This document shows, one piece after another, positions 44,879-52,760 of a stretch of DNA of 64,000 nucleotides (its first letter is position 1; each line of letters opens with the position of its first letter). This DNA comes from Bacillota bacterium. Its GTDB lineage: Bacteria > Bacillota > Sulfobacillia > JAJYWN01. A program made the translations under genes and the position numbers. The stretch covers positions 1 to 64,000 of the forward strand of contig JAJYWN010000068.1 of NCBI GenBank assembly GCA_021791495.1, written 5' to 3'. The notes beneath the pieces were generated by a model. The model had not been told where the DNA came from. It did not search any database and saw only the letters and a program-made list of their open reading frames with translations.

Positions 44879-45427
44879 GCAGTTGCCAATACAAGACCCC
44901 GGGGAACACCGGGGTCTTCGGGCTATTGACAAAGTCTTCGCCTCTAGCCCTGAGCGTTAGGAAGGAGAGGACGCCGGTTCCGCATTGCCCGACCCCGTTT
45001 GTGCCATGGAGAACTATAATGTCGTTCCGGGACACGTTTCCGCAAGGACGGGTGTGTCTGGAATACCCGTTTGGCTCTAAGGAGGGTGCTGGACCGTGGT
45101 GTGAGCGGCGTCAGAGACTACGCTACTGGCGAGCGGAAATCGACTTGTTTGTTAGATAGCCGCATTATCGCTGGTAGACTGCGGGGTTATGGCTATCCAC
45201 GCCGATCGGCGTGGATGCGCGCTGACTTGTGGATGTCTTCTCAAGCCCGGCACCGCACTTCATATCTCTGAGAGGTGCTCTGCCGACACCCCCATCCGGC
45301 TGTGGTCGGGTTACATGTGTATTCGTGACACCATCGATCGCTCGGAATATGGTCAGGAATCGACAGTTTAGTGCCAACCGGAACAATCCTCCGCAGATAT
45401 GATGGGGCAGCCCGTGGGAGCACGAGA
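44879..45427 (+). repeat. structured non-coding dispersed element, copy B
   Basis: Second copy of the element at 9237-9788. It carries GCAGTTGCCA (44879-44888), a locus-specific 10-bp hairpin (44893-44902 with 44909-44918), TTGACA (44926-44931), ACTATAATGTCG (45013-45024), a 7-bp stem GATAGCC/GGCTATC (45155-45161/45191-45197) and a perfect 20-bp palindrome (45196-45215). The hairpin UUCCGGG-ACAC with GUGUCUGGAA (about 45025-45065) encloses a GCAA tetraloop. The 45285-45360 block is nearly identical to copy A. Here the element is bounded on the right by a hairpin (45425-45449) almost identical to its own 5' hairpin. It lies upstream of the aldo/keto reductase operon and downstream of the M20 gene. 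No protein is encoded. Confidence 0.8.
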
Positions 45428-45449
45428 CCCCGGGAACACCCCGGGGTCT
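45425..45449. terminator. hairpin after the M20 gene, near-duplicate of the element B 5' hairpin
   Basis: AGACCCCGGG pairs perfectly with CCCGGGGTCT around AACAC. It lies 30 nt beyond the M20 stop on the minus strand and could terminate that gene, although no T-tract follows in that direction. The hairpin at 44893-44918 has nearly the same sequence, so element B sits between two copies. Confidence 0.55.
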
Positions 45450-45479
45450 TCAAGCATTTCGCTTGTCTTTCTATCTACT

Positions 45480-46910
45480 CTAGGCGAACTGGTGGAAGGC
45501 CGGCTTCTGCTCCGGCGGCATGGCCGACTTGTACTTTCGGCCACCCGTCAGTTCGTTGAAGTCCGCCTTGGCCTTGGCCAGGAGCTCGGGCGTGGTCACC
45601 AGCTCGAAAGCTGCCTCGGCCATAACCTTGGCCGCCGCGATCATGCCGGCGTGCCCGATGCCCATGCCGGCCTGGGCGCAATACTGCCAGGAATGGCCCG
45701 GCGTGCCGATGGCGTTGCAGGTGGTGTTGAACTCTACCGTCGGGGTGCACCAGCTGACGTCTCCCACGTCGGTGGACCCGCTGGGTTCCTTAGCCGTCAC
45801 CGGCGGTCGGACGATGGTGGTGTTCAGGACCTGTTCCTTGACGACTTTCAAGTCTTCCCGCGAGAGCTGGGCCTTCTCCACCGAGGACTCGATCAGCTTG
45901 GGGCCGATGGACTTCTGGATCTCCTTGGCGAACTCCAGGTCGGCCGCGGTGAACTGCGGGGGTCCGACCCGGTCCAGGCACTCGTCCACTAGGTGCTCGA
46001 GGGTCGGGTTCGGCAGCACGTTCCAGATGGCCTTCAGAAGTTCGATCTCGTAGGTGGTGTCGGTCATGATGGCGGCGCCCTCGGCGCACTTCAGGACCCG
46101 CTCGTACAGCTCATCGACCTGATGCCGCTGCGGCGCCCGCACCAAGTACCACACCTTGGCGATGGCCGGCACCACGTTCGGCTGGTCCCCGCCGTTGGTG
46201 ATTACATAATGCACCCTCGCCTTCGGGGGCATGTGCTCCCTCAAAAACTCCACGCCCAGGTTCATGAGCTGCACGGCGTCCAGGGCGCTGCGGCCGTTAT
46301 ACGGGTCGCCGGCGGCGTGGGCGGACTTGCCGCGGAAGGTGATGTTCATGGCGTTATTGGCCAGGGACGACCCGCCCGCCACCCGGTTCAACTGCCCCGC
46401 GTGCCACGTCAGGCAGGCGTCGACGCCGTCGAAAACGCCGTCCCGCGCCATGAAGGCCTTGCCGCTGAGGTTCTCCTCGGCCGGGCAGCCGAAGTACTTC
46501 ACCGTCCCGGACAGCCCGCGCGCCTCCATCTCCTTCTTCAGGGCGATGGCCGCGGCGTAAGACCCGGTGCCAAGGAGGTTATGTCCGCAACCGTGGCCGG
46601 GAGCGCCCTCGACCCGCGGTTCCCGCGTGGGCTGCACCTTCTGCGATACCCCAGATAGGGCGTCGTATTCGCCCAGAAAGCCGAGGACCGGTTTCCCCGA
46701 CCCCCAGGTTCCCACGAAGGCGGTGGGCATGCCGCCGACGCCGACCTCGACCCTGAAACCTTCGGCCTCCAAGGCCTTCTCCAGCGCCACGGCCGACCTG
46801 TCCTCGTGCAGCGCCAGTTCGGCGTAGTCCCAGATCTCGTCGGCCAGAGCCGTCAGGTAGCTACGTTTTTCGTCAATGTACTTCAGCGCGGTAGTTGCTT
46901 TTGCCGTCAT
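45480..46910 (-). CDS. M20 family amidohydrolase, AbgB-like
   Basis: A 476-residue metallopeptidase-fold enzyme, close in length and sequence style to p-aminobenzoyl-glutamate hydrolase subunit B. Metal-binding signatures are GHGCGHNLLGTGSY and CPAEENLSGKA; the dimerisation segment contains GKSAHAAGDPYNGRSALDAV, and TPGHSWQYCAQAGMGIGHAG closes the catalytic domain. It probably hydrolyses an amide such as p-aminobenzoyl-glutamate or an N-acyl amino acid. No subunit A or transporter is adjacent. ATG start with GGAGGCGAGAG upstream. Confidence 0.88.
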   Translation of the reverse strand: MTAKATTALKYIDEKRSYLTALADEIWDYAELALHEDRSAVALEKALEAEGFRVEVGVGGMPTAFVGTWGSGKPVLGFLGEYDALSGVSQKVQPTREPRVEGAPGHGCGHNLLGTGSYAAAIALKKEMEARGLSGTVKYFGCPAEENLSGKAFMARDGVFDGVDACLTWHAGQLNRVAGGSSLANNAMNITFRGKSAHAAGDPYNGRSALDAVQLMNLGVEFLREHMPPKARVHYVITNGGDQPNVVPAIAKVWYLVRAPQRHQVDELYERVLKCAEGAAIMTDTTYEIELLKAIWNVLPNPTLEHLVDECLDRVGPPQFTAADLEFAKEIQKSIGPKLIESSVEKAQLSREDLKVVKEQVLNTTIVRPPVTAKEPSGSTDVGDVSWCTPTVEFNTTCNAIGTPGHSWQYCAQAGMGIGHAGMIAAAKVMAEAAFELVTTPELLAKAKADFNELTGGRKYKSAMPPEQKPAFHQFA

Positions 46911-47063
46911 TTTTTCTCTCGCCTCCGTCTTACCTACTGCTTCCCGGGGCAGGTATCTTGGGTTAGTTGTGGCTGCGCCCGAGTCTCCTCAGAATGGCGT
47001 TCTTCCCATACTGGGCAGTCTCCTTCTGGCTCCGAAACATACAGGGTTGCGGGGTTCCGTCCG

Positions 47064-47672
47064 CTATGCCGTCAACACGAAGAAGCTTATGGCCACTGGA
47101 GTGTTAACCAAGACGTGAACGGCGGCAGTAGTCCAATACGCATCCCAGAAGTTACCTCGTTGGCGCCAATGGACAAAGGTGAACGCTAACACCAGTCCCC
47201 CGGGCAGGGCGAGAAGGAAATCAGTCCACTGTCCGGACCCAACGGTATGTAGACAAGCGCTCCACAGAGCTGCCAGACAGACACCTGCCGTCGGCGCCGT
47301 AATCCCAAACCTGCGAAGGATACTGACTGGAGCACTTTGAAGGATCAACGTCTCAACCAGTGGAGCGAACCCAACAAGGGCTACGAGGAATAGCCACCGA
47401 GACGCCAGCGCGATGGGCGCTTCTCCCTTGCCCAGCACGTCCCGGAGTGCTTGACTAACTGACGGGCTACCTTCGTAATTAGTCAAGAAAGGGTTAAGCA
47501 TAAACACAATCAAGGCACCCAGAATGTAATAAAACATCCATGCAGTCAGGGCAAACCATGGTTTCGACAGCGTCTGTAACTTACTGAGAACCTTTGTCGA
47601 AAGCATTTCCTCAACATACACCTCCTGAGTATAATGACTGTGCCGGCATGAATCCGTATTCGTTTCTTCCAT
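47064..47672 (-). CDS. CPBP-like membrane protein with variant motif
   Basis: Up to 202 residues with four to six membrane helices. The first motif is APLVETLILQ instead of the usual EExxxR, a variant seen in some short CPBP-like proteins; possible metal ligands are His in ACLHTVGS and HVLVNTPVA. It may be a protease or a non-catalytic relative. The start is uncertain: ATG at 47672, or ATG at 47606 after an AGGAGG-containing leader. The surrounding DNA is less GC-rich than the rest of the window. It is divergent from the secreted cysteine-rich protein gene, so the two could be a functional pair, perhaps immunity and effector. That is speculation. Confidence 0.6.
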   Translation of the reverse strand: MEETNTDSCRHSHYTQEVYVEEMLSTKVLSKLQTLSKPWFALTAWMFYYILGALIVFMLNPFLTNYEGSPSVSQALRDVLGKGEAPIALASRWLFLVALVGFAPLVETLILQSAPVSILRRFGITAPTAGVCLAALWSACLHTVGSGQWTDFLLALPGGLVLAFTFVHWRQRGNFWDAYWTTAAVHVLVNTPVAISFFVLTA

Positions 47673-47709
47673 TTCCCATCCTGCAGCCTAAGAGAGGGTG
47701 TAGTGTCGA

Positions 47710-48363
47710 GTGCGTCGATGGTACAGGAATCTGATTGCTTCTTTCCTGATATCTATTCTGTTTACAGCAAGCGGCCTCGCTCCCGTTACCGTGAATGCTG
47801 CGGATGCAAATTCGATAGGGCACCAGGACAAGTACACAATTCTGCAGGGGAGAGCCATTGACAAGTTCCTGGAAGACCTTCCAGCTTCAGTCCGGAACCG
47901 CATCTCACAGCAGTTCAACGAAGCTCTGGCCCGTGTTAGCGGGGATACTAGTAAGGTTGCCCTGGCCGTCTGGGCGACACAGGATTTCAAGGAGTATGTA
48001 AAGGGGCTGGAGAGGACTGACCCCAAAGCCGCGCGAGAAGTTGCATCAGACTCAGTTGAATACGGCCCTCAGACGGTACAAGTGGTGTATGAGATCTACT
48101 GTACGATCTGCGAGACGATCGTTTGGGCCTCCAGAAACGCCGAACTCCTGGGTTGGTGGTACAACGTGGGCTCCCTGGCAATTGAATATGTGGCTAAATA
48201 CATTCACGACGGGCATATAGGTGACACGCGCGGAGGGGTCAAATACGAGGTGTGCCCGATCTGCCAATCGGCCCCAGAGATGTATCTCCCCGGCTCTGAG
48301 TGTAGCCTGTTGGTGTGTCACCCTTGCGGGGACTACGAATTTTGGTCCTATAACACGTACTAG
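47710..48363 (+). CDS. secreted cysteine-pair protein of unknown function
   Basis: 217 residues. The N terminus is a signal peptide (RRWYRNLIASFLISILFTAS, then a likely cleavage after VNAADA). The middle is helical and charged. The C terminus has CxxC pairs (CTIC; CPICQSAPEMYLPGSEC; CHPC), which could bind zinc or form disulfides outside the cell. I do not recognise the family. GTG start; codon use and base composition are less GC-rich than in the neighbours, suggesting recent acquisition. A strong terminator follows. The divergent neighbour is a CPBP-like membrane protein. Confidence 0.6.
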   Translation: MRRWYRNLIASFLISILFTASGLAPVTVNAADANSIGHQDKYTILQGRAIDKFLEDLPASVRNRISQQFNEALARVSGDTSKVALAVWATQDFKEYVKGLERTDPKAAREVASDSVEYGPQTVQVVYEIYCTICETIVWASRNAELLGWWYNVGSLAIEYVAKYIHDGHIGDTRGGVKYEVCPICQSAPEMYLPGSECSLLVCHPCGDYEFWSYNTY

Positions 48364-48432
48364 TGACTCAAGCCTTGTTCCACCGGTTGAGAGATTAGGC
48401 TAGACCTAGGCAAGTGGGTGTCCCATAGACTG

Positions 48433-48470
48433 CGGACGTAGCGCCTCCAATCATGGAGGGGCTACGTCCG
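48433..48470 (+). terminator. intrinsic terminator after the secreted protein gene
   Basis: CGGACGTAGC-G-CCTCC (48433-48448... with one mismatch) pairs with GGAGG-G-GCTACGTCCG (48455-48470) around a 6-base loop, followed by TCTTCATACTTGTG. Stem strength and position support termination. The rest of the 48364-48641 gap holds no gene I can see. Confidence 0.7.
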
Positions 48471-48641
48471 TCTTCATACTTGTGTTACTTACTTGCGTTA
48501 CTTGCTAACAGGAGGATACCTCGCAACCTCCTCGGGGAAAGCCAAAGCAGGTTAGAGCCCATTTTGATTAGTGGGGGCAAGGTCTAAAGGGTCTTGGGCG
48601 AGGAACACTGAAGTGGTACCACCGAACACAGAGGTGAAAGC

Positions 48642-49874
48642 ATGCGCGTCGTTCTCTACACCGGAAAAGGTGGAGTAGGCAAGACCAGCGTCGCCGCGGC
48701 CACGGCCATCCGTTGCGCCGAACGCGGCTATCGTACGCTGTGTGTGAGCACCGATGCCGCTCACAGCCTTGGCGACTCTCTCGATTTCGAACTGGGTCCC
48801 GAGCCGCGCCCAGTGTCCGAGAACCTCTGGGCGCAGGAAGTGGACGCCCTCCACGAGATGGAGGAGAACTGGCTGCGGGTCCAGGACTACCTGCAGACCC
48901 TTCTGACCTGGCAGAAGCTGGACAGCATCTCCGTCGAGGAACTGACCATGTTCCCCGGCATGGAAGAGATGTTCAACCTCCTGGAAATCTGGCGCCACAG
49001 GCAATCCGAGCAGTATGACGTGGTAGTGGTGGATGCCGCGCCCACGGGCGAGACCTTGCGCCTCCTCTCTTACCCCAGCATCGTGCAATGGTGGATGGAG
49101 CGGGTCTTCCCCATCCAGCGCCGGTTCATCGGCATCGTCAGGTCCGTGGCGCAGCCCTTGATACCCTTCCCCTTACCCGGTCAGGAAGTCTTCGACTCGG
49201 TGGAAAACATCTTCCACCAGCTCTTCGACATGCAAAGGCTCTTGACCGACCCGGAGCAGACCTCGGTGCGCCTGGTCATAAACCCCGAGAAGATGGTCAT
49301 CCGCGAGGCGCAACGCAGCTTCACTTACCTGAACCTATTCGGTTTCCACGTTGACGCCGTGGTGGTGAACCGCCTCATCCCGCCCGGGAGCAGCGATGAC
49401 TACTTCCGCGTCTGGCGGGAGAACCAGGAGAAGTACTATTCGACGATCCAGGAAGCCTTCGACCCGATCCCCATCTTCAAGGTCCCCCTTTTCGAGCAGG
49501 AGGTGGTGGGTCACGACCGGTTGACGCGGCTGGCGGAGGCCGCCTTCACCGACACCGACCCGTCGCGCCTGCTCTACCAAGGGAAGGCGCAGACGTTGAC
49601 CAAGGAAGGGGACCGTTACGTCCTGTCGATACCTTTGCCGTTCACCGAAAAGCGGGACGTGTCGCTTTCTCAGAAGGGTGAAGAGCTCATCGTCCGTGTG
49701 GGCTGGTACAAGCGAAATGTCATTCTGCCGCGACACTTGGCCGGGAGCGCGGCCGTGGGGGCGTCCCTCGATGAAGGAACGCTAAAGATCAGGCTGGACC
49801 CGGGCAAGGCGCGGGAGCCAGTGGGTGCCCCGAGCACCCCAGGCCGGCCTGGGATACCCGGCAGGCGTTCATAG
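48642..49874 (+). CDS. ArsA/GET3-family ATPase with C-terminal Hsp20-like domain
   Basis: A 410-residue deviant-Walker ATPase: P-loop GKGGVGKTS at residues 8-16, switch I STDAAHSLGDSLD, switch II VVVVDAAPTGETLRLLSYP. The last ~90 residues (LSIPLPFTEKRDVSLSQKGE, then LIVRVGWYKRNVILPRHLAG) form the Hsp20-like domain often attached to bacterial ArsA homologues. No arsenite pump, arsR or other ars gene is near, so an arsenical role is doubtful; a chaperone or membrane-protein-targeting role like GET3 is as likely. ATG start with GAGGTGA upstream. A small helical protein follows in the same operon. Confidence 0.88.
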   Translation: MRVVLYTGKGGVGKTSVAAATAIRCAERGYRTLCVSTDAAHSLGDSLDFELGPEPRPVSENLWAQEVDALHEMEENWLRVQDYLQTLLTWQKLDSISVEELTMFPGMEEMFNLLEIWRHRQSEQYDVVVVDAAPTGETLRLLSYPSIVQWWMERVFPIQRRFIGIVRSVAQPLIPFPLPGQEVFDSVENIFHQLFDMQRLLTDPEQTSVRLVINPEKMVIREAQRSFTYLNLFGFHVDAVVVNRLIPPGSSDDYFRVWRENQEKYYSTIQEAFDPIPIFKVPLFEQEVVGHDRLTRLAEAAFTDTDPSRLLYQGKAQTLTKEGDRYVLSIPLPFTEKRDVSLSQKGEELIVRVGWYKRNVILPRHLAGSAAVGASLDEGTLKIRLDPGKAREPVGAPSTPGRPGIPGRRS

Positions 49875-49888
49875 GAGGACGTTCATAG

Positions 49889-50278
49889 ATGGCGTTTGTA
49901 GGGAGGGACTCATCCATGGAAGAACCTGAAAAGGCCGGCGCCAAGGAGACGGAACAAGACGTGGAAGGCAAAGAAGCCCCCACGGCGGCCTCTGCGGTGA
50001 CGGCAGCCTCCGAGAAGGTCTCGGAAGAGCTCCGGGAATGCGTTTCCCGTATGGGCGCTGTGGAGATGGAACTGATGTCACGCCTGGCCGACATGATTCC
50101 GGGGGACTTCGTGGAGCATCTGTTGAACGCCAGGCGGGAGGCGCTCTTGGCCTTTCGGAACCTTATCGATGCGGCCCTGGAAAAGACTGAAGACCGGCGC
50201 GGGACCTGGGAGCGAATCGTCGCGAAAAGGGGCGCCGCCCCGGATGAGGCGACGCCCCGCAAGGTGCCGCTGGAATAG
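49889..50278 (+). CDS. small helical protein downstream of the ArsA-like gene
   Basis: 129 residues, no recognised family. An acidic, Ala/Glu-rich N terminus (about 1-45) is followed by an amphipathic helical region (LRECVSRMGAVEMELMSRLA; FVEHLLNARREALLAFRNLI). It starts 15 nt after the ATPase, with AGGAGG about 9 nt before the ATG; a second ATG at 49916 is possible. It could be a partner or accessory of the ATPase, which is inferred only from position. It is convergent with the ABC permease genes. Confidence 0.6.
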   Translation: MAFVGRDSSMEEPEKAGAKETEQDVEGKEAPTAASAVTAASEKVSEELRECVSRMGAVEMELMSRLADMIPGDFVEHLLNARREALLAFRNLIDAALEKTEDRRGTWERIVAKRGAAPDEATPRKVPLE

Positions 50279-50282
50279 GAGG

Positions 50283-51467
50283 CTACTCGAACCGCACCCG
50301 GCTGACGCCGAAAGCCAGCAGGACCACGGAGATCCCGCCCAAGACCAGCAGCGGCGTCTTCAGGGCGGCGAAATCGCTGCCACGGGCCAATAGCTCGGTG
50401 TAGCCGCGCATGGCCCAGTACTGGGGCGTCATCTTCCCAAGAGTCTGCATGAAGCTGGGCATTAGCTCCACCGGCCAGTAGATCCCCGCCACCATACTGG
50501 AAACCACACCGCCGATGTTCGCCACCACCATCTGCTGCTGGTGGGACTTAACCAGTCCCGCCACCGACAGGCCGATGGCCGTGGCCGCCGTGAGATAGAC
50601 CGTCGTCAGGACCACCAGCCCCACCGGGTCCCCCCAGCTAAGCCCGAACAGGAAGTGCGTGGCGAGGATGAGGATGGCCATCTGGATCCAGCCCGTCACG
50701 ACGAAGCCGATGAGGTAACCCAGGATGATCTGGCCTTTCCGGATCGGTGAGGCGAGAATGCGCTGCCAGGTGCCGGTGGTCCGCTCCTCCAGGATGGCTC
50801 CCGCCGACATCATCACCGAGATGAGCACGAAGAAAATGCAGAATCCGATGCCCATGGTATCGCCCACGCGGACCTTGTTGCCGGTGGTCGGCTTGGTGAC
50901 GGCCGTGACGACGTTATCGTGTTCACCCCGACTCCAACGGGCCAGAGCGCGGTCGAAGGCCGCCGACCAGGCCCCGCCGGACCGGTCGGGAGAGGCCAGA
51001 TCGGCCATGATCACGGCACTGGCCAGCCGCTCCGCCGCCCGTTCCACCTCCGAGCGGGCGGCCATGTAGGAATTGCTCTGCTCCTGGTGAGCCACGATGA
51101 TTTCGGGGTGGCCCCCAGCCAGGAGGGACTTCTCGAACCCCTCGGGGACGATGACTCCCGCCACCACCCGCCCGCGGCGGACCAAGTCACGGCTCTTCTC
51201 CTCCGACAGGTCCTGAATACTCAGGGACGGCGTGGCGACCAGTTGCTCCCTAAACTTCCGCGCCAAGAGCGTATCTTCGCGCGTCGTAAAGGCCACCGCC
51301 ACCCTGGGTTGGGTCCCCTTGTCGACACCCAACCCTCCAACCAACAGCACGGAGAAGATGAAAGTGAACGCCAGTGGCAACGCCAGCATGGGTATGGCCG
51401 TCTTGGGTTCGCCGTAGAAGGACTTGACCAGGCGGCGGGCGATAGCTAGTACTCCGTTCATGTTCAT
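50283..51467 (-). CDS. ABC-2 type permease (second subunit)
   Basis: About 394 residues. One N-terminal helix (MLALPLAFTFIFSVLLVGGL) is followed by a ~150-residue external domain and five C-terminal helices around EERTTGTWQRILASP, the typical cytoplasmic coupling loop of ABC-2 exporters. The ATG at 51467 overlaps the upstream permease stop (ATGA), so translation is coupled. The two permeases plus the ATPase form one exporter, probably for a drug, lipid or peptide. Confidence 0.85.
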   Translation of the reverse strand: MNMNGVLAIARRLVKSFYGEPKTAIPMLALPLAFTFIFSVLLVGGLGVDKGTQPRVAVAFTTREDTLLARKFREQLVATPSLSIQDLSEEKSRDLVRRGRVVAGVIVPEGFEKSLLAGGHPEIIVAHQEQSNSYMAARSEVERAAERLASAVIMADLASPDRSGGAWSAAFDRALARWSRGEHDNVVTAVTKPTTGNKVRVGDTMGIGFCIFFVLISVMMSAGAILEERTTGTWQRILASPIRKGQIILGYLIGFVVTGWIQMAILILATHFLFGLSWGDPVGLVVLTTVYLTAATAIGLSVAGLVKSHQQQMVVANIGGVVSSMVAGIYWPVELMPSFMQTLGKMTPQYWAMRGYTELLARGSDFAALKTPLLVLGGISVVLLAFGVSRVRFE

Positions 51468-52744
51468 CACCCTCTCCTTTCCTGGTCTCGGGCCAGGCGC
51501 CAGGCGCCGGCGGCCAGGCTCAACGCGCCGATGGCGAAGAGCCCCAAGATGGTCGGCATCAGATGGGCCAGCGTCTCACCGGACACCAAGTCGAAGAACC
51601 CCATGGTGGCCCAGTAGTTTGGCAGCACGGAAGCGATTCGCGTCATGCTCTTGGGGAGCTGAGAGATGGGCACCATGCCTCCACCCAGCGCCGTGATGAC
51701 CTGGATGACCAGCATCCAGACCGTCACCGCCGCCTTCACGTTCGAGGTGGTGGCGGACACCAGTGTAGCCAGGCCGCTCATAGTGATGGCGTAGGCCGCG
51801 GCCAGGAGGAACAGACCGGTCCAGTTGGAGCCCCAGTCCACCCGGTAGATGAAGTGGGTGCCCACCATGAGGACGATGAATTGGCTTGCGGCGATAAAGA
51901 GGACGCCCAGGAACTTGCCGGCGACGAACTCCAGCCGGCTGCCGGGTGCCGCCAAGATGCGCCCCATGGTACGCTGGTCCTTTTCCTGAATGATAGACTG
52001 CAGTCCGGTCATGCCGGCGAAGCCGAGGAACATGACAGTCATGGTGATGGCGTAGTACTGGGTCGCGTTGACCACACCGGAACTCTTGGCCGTCTCTTCA
52101 CGGATGCGGGGTGACATGGCCTGGAGCTTGGCGCTGATCTGCTGCCCCAGTTCCGCCGCACGCCGCGCCATTTCCGCGGCCAGTTGTTGTTCCGGCGCGG
52201 GAACCGCCTGAGCCTGAGCCTGAGCCTGAGTCTGAGCCTGAACCTGAGCCTGGGCCTCCTGCATCGCGAACTGAACCGCCAGCACCGTGTCGTTGTACCC
52301 TTGAGCGACGGCCTTCAAAATGGTGGTCTTCAGGTACGAGGCGCCCGGGTCGAACAGCACCTCCAAACTGGCCGGCTGCCCCGACATGATCTTCGCCGCA
52401 TAGTCTTTCGGGAAGACGACGGCCCCGGCCAGCTTGCCGGCCCGCATCGCGGACTCCGCCTCGTCGCGTGACATGGTGAATGGGTTCAGCAGGTCTTTCA
52501 GCGACGGTTGGCTCAGGACTTCGCGGAAACTGGAGACCACCGCCGCGCTGCCTCCGGCGCCGCTCTCATCCACCACGCCCACGTCGAACCGCCCGATGCT
52601 GGGCGCCTTGTCCGAAACCATGTTGCTTAGCGCCGACCCCAGGACGAGGATCAGCAGCAGGGGCATGATGATGTTCATCATCAGACCGGTCCGGTCGCGG
52701 GAGAACACCTTCAGGTCTTTTCCACCTATGATCAAGGCTTTCAT
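51467..52744 (-). CDS. ABC-2 type permease (first subunit)
   Basis: 425 residues with the same topology as its neighbour: one N-terminal helix (MMNIIMPLLLILVLGSALSN), an external domain, five or six C-terminal helices and a coupling loop EKDQRTMGRILAAPGSRLEF. The external domain contains a Gln/Ala run (about residues 160-183) encoded by a hexanucleotide repeat at 52207-52254. ATG start with AGGAGAGG upstream. It lies 16 nt after the ATPase gene. Confidence 0.87.
   Translation of the reverse strand: MKALIIGGKDLKVFSRDRTGLMMNIIMPLLLILVLGSALSNMVSDKAPSIGRFDVGVVDESGAGGSAAVVSSFREVLSQPSLKDLLNPFTMSRDEAESAMRAGKLAGAVVFPKDYAAKIMSGQPASLEVLFDPGASYLKTTILKAVAQGYNDTVLAVQFAMQEAQAQVQAQTQAQAQAQAVPAPEQQLAAEMARRAAELGQQISAKLQAMSPRIREETAKSSGVVNATQYYAITMTVMFLGFAGMTGLQSIIQEKDQRTMGRILAAPGSRLEFVAGKFLGVLFIAASQFIVLMVGTHFIYRVDWGSNWTGLFLLAAAYAITMSGLATLVSATTSNVKAAVTVWMLVIQVITALGGGMVPISQLPKSMTRIASVLPNYWATMGFFDLVSGETLAHLMPTILGLFAIGALSLAAGAWRLARDQERRG
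52207..52254. repeat. hexanucleotide repeat (CCTGAG)n inside a permease gene
   Basis: Eight consecutive six-base units, CCTGAG or one-base variants (TCTGAG, CCTGAA, CCTGGG). Read on the minus strand they encode alternating Gln-Ala with occasional Thr or Val. Unit length keeps the frame, so copy-number changes would only alter loop length. Confidence 0.9.
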
Positions 52745-52760
52745 CGTGGCCTCTCCTCGC

